Assembly: GCA_030040525.1 (NCBI GenBank)
Contig: JASHTN010000021.1
Coordinates: 1-10,846 of the forward strand
Direction: 5' to 3'
Length of the DNA: 10,846 nt
From: Gammaproteobacteria bacterium
GTDB lineage: Bacteria; Pseudomonadota; Gammaproteobacteria; Steroidobacterales; Steroidobacteraceae
The notes below the pieces were generated by a model. That model was not told where the DNA came from and ran no database searches. It worked only from the letters and a program-made list of their open reading frames with translations. This document shows positions 6,812 through 10,846 of the stretch, in pieces (position 1 is the first letter of the stretch; each line of letters begins with the position of its first letter). A program made the translations under genes and the position numbers.

Positions 6812-7294
6812 ATGGCGAATCCGAAGCGGGCACGTGCACTTCGCGCCGCGGAATGCGCGCGGCGAACGGGACTCACGGTGCGTGCCCTGCGCCTCTACGA
6901 GCGGCTCGGTCTCATCCAGCCGGCGCGTTCCGCGAGCGGCTGGCGTCTCTACGGGCGACGCGAGCTGGTGCGCCTCAACGCCATCGTCGCCCTCAAGAGC
7001 CTCGGGCTCGGTCTCGCGCACATTGCCGAGGTGCTCTCGAGCTCGACACCCGCGCTGCGACGGGTACTGCGCCTGCAGCAGGAAGTGCTGCAGAAGCGCT
7101 GCGCCTCGGCGGACCAGGGCCTGAAACTCGTTGGCACAGCGGGCACTGCTCGCCGAGCTCGCGAAGCTGCGGGCATCCGGTGCCGGAGCGAGCTCCCGCG
7201 GAGTGCAGAGAGCGGCGAGCACGTGGAGCTGGATCCCGCCGGTCGGGAAGCGTGGGACTACCTGCTCGCGACGAGTGCCGCGGCACGATCCTGA
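6812..7294 (+). CDS. MerR family transcriptional regulator
   Basis: A 160-aa protein. The DNA-binding domain (about 12-78) is typical: helix-turn-helix AAECARRTGLTVRALRLYER, wing LGLIQPARSASGWRLYGRRE, then LVRLNAIVALKSLGLGLAHI. A dimerisation helix follows at about 80-108 (ALRRVLRLQQEVLQKRCASA). The C-terminal effector part is short and shows no metal-binding Cys cluster or drug-binding GyrI-like domain, so the signal is unknown. Codon use between about 7125 and 7205 looks better in the +1 frame, where it reads LAQRALLAELAKLRASG, then returns to the original frame for the final VELDPAGREAWDYLL. A pair of compensating indels is possible. The 3' end overlaps the convergent I9-like gene by 37 bases. 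There is no Shine-Dalgarno sequence before the ATG. Confidence 0.85.
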   Translation: MANPKRARALRAAECARRTGLTVRALRLYERLGLIQPARSASGWRLYGRRELVRLNAIVALKSLGLGLAHIAEVLSSSTPALRRVLRLQQEVLQKRCASADQGLKLVGTAGTARRAREAAGIRCRSELPRSAESGEHVELDPAGREAWDYLLATSAAARS

Positions 7295-7581
7295 GCGGCG
7301 CGCCGGACCGCCAGCGCACAGATGCGCGTCTGCCGCTTGATCTCGACCGCCGCCACCCGCGGCAGAGTGCGCAGCTTCGGCAGGTCGGCCAGCTCCACCG
7401 ACCCCAGAAGCACGCCGACACCGGCGAGCGTCGAGGTGTGCTCGAGGCCGAGCCGGCGGCAGGCGGCGGCCACCTCGTCGATGTGAGCGCACGCATCGTC
7501 CGTAACCGCGATCGCGACCTTGACCCGGCTCAGGGACGCGTCCGGGCGTTGTGATCGTGGCCTTCGTATGCCATAGGTCAT
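7258..7581 (-). CDS. free-standing I9-like subtilisin inhibitor / propeptide protein
   Basis: A 107-aa protein. Residues 19-84 follow the beta-alpha-beta-beta-alpha-beta pattern of inhibitor I9/subtilisin propeptides: RVKVAIAVTDDACAHIDEVA, then LEHTSTLAGVGVLLGSVEL, then LPKLRTLPRVAAVEIKRQ. The end of that pattern (leucines, then P-x-V-xx-VE) is the part that in known propeptides enters the protease active site. There is no signal peptide and no protease domain. It lies 29 bases downstream of the S8 protease gene on the same strand, with AAAGGA 7 bases before its ATG. It therefore probably inhibits that enzyme or helps it fold in trans, as yeast Pbi2 (proteinase B inhibitor 2) does for proteinase B. 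The family call rests on pattern, not on a search. Confidence 0.68.
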   Translation of the reverse strand: MTYGIRRPRSQRPDASLSRVKVAIAVTDDACAHIDEVAAACRRLGLEHTSTLAGVGVLLGSVELADLPKLRTLPRVAAVEIKRQTRICALAVRRAAQDRAAALVASR

Positions 7582-7610
7582 CGCTCGATCCTTTGAGCTT
7601 CGAGGGAAAT

Positions 7611-8828
7611 CTACTGCGGTGCCTGCACCAGGCCCACCCCGACGTCCCGCACCGGCGCAGCAAGCCCGCGAAACGTCTCGAGCAGAAGCTTGCGAAGCGC
7701 GGCTCCCCGCGCCGCCGGGCGGGCTTCGGCGAGCAGCGCCGCGACGCCGGCAACGAAAGGCGTGGCCATGCTGGTGCCGCTTCCGGTCTGGTAGAGATCG
7801 GGGCGGGGGGCCGCCGATACGATCGCGATGCCGGGGGCAACGAGGCTCACCTCACCGCCGTTCGGGTTGAGGCCACCGTTCGAGAAGGGCGCCACTTCGA
7901 GACTCGGGCCCACCGCTCCCACCGCGACCACGGAGGGGCAGTTGGCCGGATGCTCGACCGGAGCGATCGAGTCGGGTCGCTGGCTCTCGTTGCCCGCGGG
8001 CGCGATGAGCAGGCTGCCTGCGGCGAGCGCGCGTGCGGCGACATGCTCGTAGACCTCGGGGTACCCGTCGCCGAGATACACCGGTGAGCCGAGAGAAATC
8101 GAGATGACGGCGCAATTGTGACCGACCGCCCAGTCGATGCCGGCGAGCACGTTGCCGTCGGTGCCGCTCGCCTCGTCATCGAGCACCCGCGCCACGTGGA
8201 GCTCGGCGGCGGAGGCGATGCCGTAACGCGGTGCGTCCCGGGGCTGCTCCGGGCCGCAGGCCACCCCGGCGCAGAATGTCCCATGACCGTTCACATCGTC
8301 CACGGGGAGCTCGGCGACGAACGATCGCGAGGCGATGCCGCGCCCGGCAAAATCCGGGTGCCCGAGATCAAACCCCGTATCGAGGATTGCGACGCGGATG
8401 CCGCGTCCCGAGTAGCGCGAGGAGAGAGCCCGCGTCGCCTTGAGGCCCCAGGTCTCGAATGCCGTGTCGCGCAGCGGCAGTGCTGCATCGCTCAAGGGCT
8501 GCACCGCCCCGCTCGCCCGCACGTAGCGCTCGGGCTCGATGATGAGGGCCCGGGGATCCGCGCGGCGCACGAGCGCACGGGCCTGGTCCGGATCGCCATG
8601 GATGAGCGCTGCGCCGACCCGCTCGAACAACAGCCCTTCGCCGAGCGCCAGATCCGTCCGCGAAGTGGCACCGTCCAAGTCGGAGGACACGGCGAGGCGA
8701 ATGCCCGCCGCACGGCGGAGCGCCTCCGCAACCGTCCGGCCGGCGCCCTGCCGAAAGAGCACGAGCTGCCGGCCGGTGTGTTTTGCCCCGGTGAGCACCG
8801 GTCGGGTGCGGCTCCCGCAGTGGATCAT
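7611..8828 (-). CDS. S8 family (subtilisin-like) serine peptidase without visible signal peptide
   Basis: A 405-aa protein. The complete catalytic set is present: Asp150 in VAILDTGFDLGHPDF, His182 in VNGHGTFCAGVA, oxyanion Asn280 in APAGNES and Ser353 in GSGTSMATPFVAGVAALLAE. The first 120 residues form a propeptide-like region with its own I9-type pattern (FERVGAALIHGD, then ALVRRADPRALIIEPERYV). The N-terminus (MIHCGSRTRPVLTGAKHTGR) is not hydrophobic, so the enzyme is probably cytoplasmic or leaves by an unusual route. The reading frame is open to 9047, but the ATG at 8828 is the only Met near the conserved region and has CAGGG 4 bases and AAAGAG 8 bases upstream. The extension upstream has no domain character. 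It is co-oriented with the I9-like gene, an enzyme-inhibitor pair. Confidence 0.88.
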   Translation of the reverse strand: MIHCGSRTRPVLTGAKHTGRQLVLFRQGAGRTVAEALRRAAGIRLAVSSDLDGATSRTDLALGEGLLFERVGAALIHGDPDQARALVRRADPRALIIEPERYVRASGAVQPLSDAALPLRDTAFETWGLKATRALSSRYSGRGIRVAILDTGFDLGHPDFAGRGIASRSFVAELPVDDVNGHGTFCAGVACGPEQPRDAPRYGIASAAELHVARVLDDEASGTDGNVLAGIDWAVGHNCAVISISLGSPVYLGDGYPEVYEHVAARALAAGSLLIAPAGNESQRPDSIAPVEHPANCPSVVAVGAVGPSLEVAPFSNGGLNPNGGEVSLVAPGIAIVSAAPRPDLYQTGSGTSMATPFVAGVAALLAEARPAARGAALRKLLLETFRGLAAPVRDVGVGLVQAPQ

Positions 8829-9116
8829 CAGCCCTGCTCTTTCAACATTGCACTCCAACGAAGCTCCCTCTCCGCGACTTCCCTCCCTGAATGCTAACTG
8901 TTCCCGCGGGCTCGCGCGTCTCACGCGACATGTGTTGCGTCGCGCAAAACCAACAGGTGCGACGGACGGGCCGTTGACGACAGATATATGATGCGGCGGT
9001 CCAGGGAGGGTTTTCCGGGCGTTGCCGACGGATTGCACACTCAACACCGGTAACGCCGCGACTCCTTATATAACACCCACGATTCCAGACGGAGGGCTGC
9101 AACGGCCAGTGGCGCC
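8829..9116. other. 288-bp divergent intergenic region
   Basis: This lies between the S8 protease (leftward) and the 100-aa gene (rightward). It is more AT-rich than its surroundings and carries an 18-bp imperfect palindrome (8923-8940), an AT run at 8984-8992 and TTATATAAC at 9066-9074. The last could be a rightward -10 region, but no -35 box stands at a proper distance. GGAGGG at 9091-9096 is the only strong Shine-Dalgarno match and lies about 20 bases before the ATG at 9117, which is farther than normal. No terminator hairpin with a T-run is seen. Confidence 0.5.
8923..8940. promoter_or_regulatory. 18-bp imperfect palindrome, possible operator
   Basis: ACGCGACA-TG-TGTTGCGT has 8-base arms with one mismatch. 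It stands about 95 bases before the S8 start and about 180 bases before the 100-aa gene. This size suits a dimeric regulator. Which regulator binds is unknown; the MerR site upstream of 6812 has a different sequence. Confidence 0.35.
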
Positions 9117-9419
9117 ATGACGGGTCAGAATGCCGAGCAAATCCGCGATGAGATTCTCGCCTACCAGCGCATACAGGGCGGGACTTCCGCGTCCTGGTAC
9201 GTCGGCATCACCGCCGAGATCGAGTGGCGATTGTTCGGCGAGCACCACGTGCCGCCGGCCAATCACTGGTACATCTGCCGCCAGGCCGCAAGCTCGACGG
9301 TCGCGCACGAGGCCGAGCAGGCACTGCTCGCGCTCGGCTTCGACGGCGGTCACGCTCGGGACGGCGAGGACGGGGTGTTTGTCTATGCCTACCTCAAGAC
9401 CGCGGTAACGGAGCCCTAG
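9117..9419 (+). CDS. small conserved-looking protein, faint GIY-YIG nuclease pattern
   Basis: A 100-aa protein with no signal peptide or membrane segment. The pattern SWYVGITAEIEWRLFGEHHV (26-45), then AHEAEQALLALGFDGG (63-78), then VFVYAYLKT (87-95) looks like a conserved small domain. The YVG-x7-R-x4-H spacing and a later Glu recall the core of GIY-YIG nucleases (Tyr28, Arg38, His43, Glu67), but the first GIY strand is not evident and the catalytic Asn cannot be assigned. The function is therefore unproven; a nuclease-like or DNA-binding role is only a lead. The 3' end overlaps the convergent exported-protein gene by 26 bases. Start: the only Met in frame; the best ribosome site is unusually far upstream. 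Confidence 0.68.
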   Translation: MTGQNAEQIRDEILAYQRIQGGTSASWYVGITAEIEWRLFGEHHVPPANHWYICRQAASSTVAHEAEQALLALGFDGGHARDGEDGVFVYAYLKTAVTEP

Positions 9420-10092
9420 CGCCGTCGCCGATGGTGATGCTTCGCTCAGCCTCGCGGATCAGTCGCTCCGCCAGGGCAGCCCACTTGGCGTGCTCGGCGC
9501 CTCCCGCCTGCAGCTGCGCGGCAGTGTAGCCAGTCGGCGCAAGGCTCTCGGCATAGATGATCATCAGCTCCTTGCGCTTCGTGGCATCGGTAAGATGCGC
9601 CAGGCGGACGGACATCAGGTCGTCGCGCCGATAGCCGTGCGATGCCAGAAGGGAATAGAAATGGGCTGCATCGGAACCCGGCTGCGGCGCTTTGGCTGCC
9701 GATGACACCCATGTATCCACGTAGAAGTCGAGACCCCCGAGGGTGGCATGCCGCGGAGAGTCATAGGTGTGATGCAGGGCGGGGTGGCCCGGCAGGTAGG
9801 CTTCAAACTGGATCCAGTAGAACTTACGAATACGGTGTCCGTCGCTCGAGTCGACGAAGGCGTAGAGCTCGCAAGCATCGAAGTCTCCGAGCTTGGGAGC
9901 GGTGAGCAGGAAACGATCCGATCCGACGTAGTGAACCGAACGCGGTAGCCGGATATCGACCGCGGGATCACGCTGCGAGATCACGCGGTTGTCGACAGCA
10001 ACCCGCTCCGGCTGTGCCGCGCGGCAGGTCGGGAAAAACCCGAGGATGGCGCCGGCAACCGCAACCCAGGTACTCACCCATGTGCTCCTCAT
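9394..10092 (-). CDS. exported protein of unknown function
   Basis: A 232-aa protein. A signal peptide runs to about residue 26 (MRSTWVSTWVAVAGAILGFF, cut near CRAA-QP). I do not recognise the mature part. It contains VDIRLPRSVHYVGSDRFLL, an Asp/aromatic-rich middle (ELYAFVDSSDGHRIRKFYWI, FEAYLPGHPALHHTYDSP), DFYVDTWVSS, and a helical C-terminal third ending in WAALAERLIREAERSITIG. It would reside in the periplasm; Cys23 lies within the signal region but does not form a clear lipobox. The ATG at 10092 overlaps the LysR stop (ATGA), so the two are co-translated. A longer frame to 10146 was rejected because it lies inside the LysR gene and hides the signal peptide. Confidence 0.75.
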   Translation of the reverse strand: MRSTWVSTWVAVAGAILGFFPTCRAAQPERVAVDNRVISQRDPAVDIRLPRSVHYVGSDRFLLTAPKLGDFDACELYAFVDSSDGHRIRKFYWIQFEAYLPGHPALHHTYDSPRHATLGGLDFYVDTWVSSAAKAPQPGSDAAHFYSLLASHGYRRDDLMSVRLAHLTDATKRKELMIIYAESLAPTGYTAAQLQAGGAEHAKWAALAERLIREAERSITIGDGARAPLPRS

Positions 10093-10846
10093 GTCAGCTC
10101 TGCTGCGGGCGGCGACGGGAAGCGCGCGCACTGGCTCGTCAGCCACTCGCGAAACAGTGCGACCTTCTCCAGGGCGCGATGAGTGGGCGGGCAGACGAAG
10201 AAATAGGCGTGCGCCGAGTGCATGGCACGACCGGCCACGCCGAGCCGGCCGAGCGCGACGACGTCTGCGACCAGCGACCAGCGCGCGAGGGCCAGTCCCT
10301 GCCCCGCTTCCGCCGCGCGCACGATCGCAACGGCATCGTCGAAGGCGGCGCCGGAGCTCGGCCAGACTTCATCGGTTGCGCCGCCGAGAAGCCACGCCGT
10401 CCAGGGCTCGTAGGTGCTGTGCAGGAGCTTGTAGCGCGTGAGGTCGCGGGCCTCGCCGATCGGTCCGTGGCGCTTGAGCAGCGCCGCTGTGCATACCGGA
10501 ACCAGCCATTCGTCGATCAGCTTCTCGGAGTGCAGGCGCGGCCAACTACCGCCGCCGAAGCGGATGCCGGCATCCATGCCGGTCTTCACGAAGTCGACGA
10601 GCTCGGTCGAGGTGTGCACCTGCACGTCGATGCGCGCGTGGCGTGCGGTGAAATCGGGCAATCGCGGCAGCAGCCATTGCGCGAGGAATGAGGCAAGCAT
10701 CGTGATGCGCAGCGGGCCCGAGCCACGGTCGGCGCGCGCCTCGTCGATCGCGCTCTCGAGGTCGGCGAGTGCCTGCTCGACCTTGGGCCGCAGCATCTCG
10801 CCCTCGGCAGTGAGCTCGACCTGGCGGCCGTTCCTGCGGAACACCG
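10089..10846 (-). CDS. LysR family regulator (GcvA-like), N-terminus cut by window edge
   Basis: About 252 C-terminal residues are present. The protein enters at the end of the winged helix-turn-helix (FRRNGRQVELTAEGEML) and continues with the linker helix (VEQALADLESAIDEARAD). A periplasmic-binding-like effector domain follows: GPLRITMLASFLAQWLLPRL, then DFVKTGMDAGIRFGGGSWP, PVCTAALLKRHGP, AFDDAVAIVRAAEAGQGLAL, and FFVCPPTHRALEKVALFREW near the end. The AGIRFGGG and FR.WL features fit the GcvA/AmpR subgroup. The target is unknown. Only the DNA-reading helices and the start are missing, beyond base 10846. Translation is coupled to the exported protein by an ATGA overlap, so that protein is a likely member of its regulon, although LysR targets are more often divergent. 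Confidence 0.87.
   Translation of the reverse strand, partial: VFRRNGRQVELTAEGEMLRPKVEQALADLESAIDEARADRGSGPLRITMLASFLAQWLLPRLPDFTARHARIDVQVHTSTELVDFVKTGMDAGIRFGGGSWPRLHSEKLIDEWLVPVCTAALLKRHGPIGEARDLTRYKLLHSTYEPWTAWLLGGATDEVWPSSGAAFDDAVAIVRAAEAGQGLALARWSLVADVVALGRLGVAGRAMHSAHAYFFVCPPTHRALEKVALFREWLTSQCARFPSPPAAELT

Noticed and set aside
8974..8992. TTGACG followed by TATGAT as a promoter
   Set aside because: The two hexamers are only 7 bases apart, far too close for sigma70 spacing.
8829..9047. Longer N-terminus for the S8 protease (open frame to 9047)
   Set aside because: The extra 73 residues have no signal peptide or domain pattern and lie in a region with intergenic character; ATG 8828 has a ribosome site.
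1..10846. Insertion sequences, attachment sites, tRNA or rRNA genes
   Set aside because: I saw no transposase, terminal repeats, tRNA-like cloverleaf or rRNA signature in any part of the window.

Overview
The window is GC-rich DNA with dense coding and strong G/C bias at third codon positions. The gene families (a GcvA-like LysR regulator, an ECF sigma/anti-sigma pair beside a TPR-CHAT protein, a PQQ-type sugar dehydrogenase) suggest a proteobacterium, most likely a high-GC gammaproteobacterium of the Xanthomonadales/Nevskiales/Steroidobacter kind. No rRNA or marker gene is present, so this taxon is an inference. I see no tRNA, rRNA, CRISPR array, insertion sequence or phage gene.

Layout. 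(1) At 1-1024 on the minus strand lie the N-terminal part of an exported PQQ-dependent sugar (sorbosone-type) dehydrogenase, cut by the window edge, with a good sigma70 promoter, and a small 99-aa HNH-like Cys/His protein. (2) At 1144-2546 on the plus strand an ECF sigma factor with a C-terminal membrane segment overlaps by ATGA a single-pass membrane protein that looks like its anti-sigma factor. (3) Facing this pair at 2554-6624 on the minus strand is a large exported TPR-CHAT caspase-like protease with an intact His/Cys dyad. It is followed by a translationally coupled 175-aa protein of unknown function. (4) At 6812-7294 on the plus strand is a MerR regulator behind a MerR-type promoter with a 19-bp spacer and an inverted repeat. 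(5) At 7258-8828 on the minus strand is an S8 subtilase without a visible signal peptide, followed by a free-standing protein that looks like an I9 propeptide-type subtilisin inhibitor. (6) At 9117-9419 on the plus strand is a 100-aa protein with a faint GIY-YIG-like pattern. (7) At 9394-10846 on the minus strand a LysR regulator, cut by the window edge, overlaps by ATGA an exported protein of unknown function.

The central interest is regulated proteolysis. Two different proteases, a CHAT cysteine protease and an S8 serine protease, lie within 6 kb. Each is paired with a small companion protein. The CHAT gene is convergent with a sigma/anti-sigma switch whose two proteins both appear membrane-anchored. 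A working model is that the CHAT protease or its 175-aa partner senses or cuts an envelope component and releases the sigma factor. This resembles in outline, but not in parts, the TPR-CHAT/Csx30/sigma arrangement of type III-E CRISPR systems. The model is inference and the window holds no CRISPR component.

All three convergent gene pairs abut or overlap (7-bp gap, 37-bp overlap, 26-bp overlap), with no room for ordinary intergenic terminators. Several start codons sit directly after a possible -10 box with no Shine-Dalgarno sequence, suggesting leaderless or near-leaderless mRNAs.
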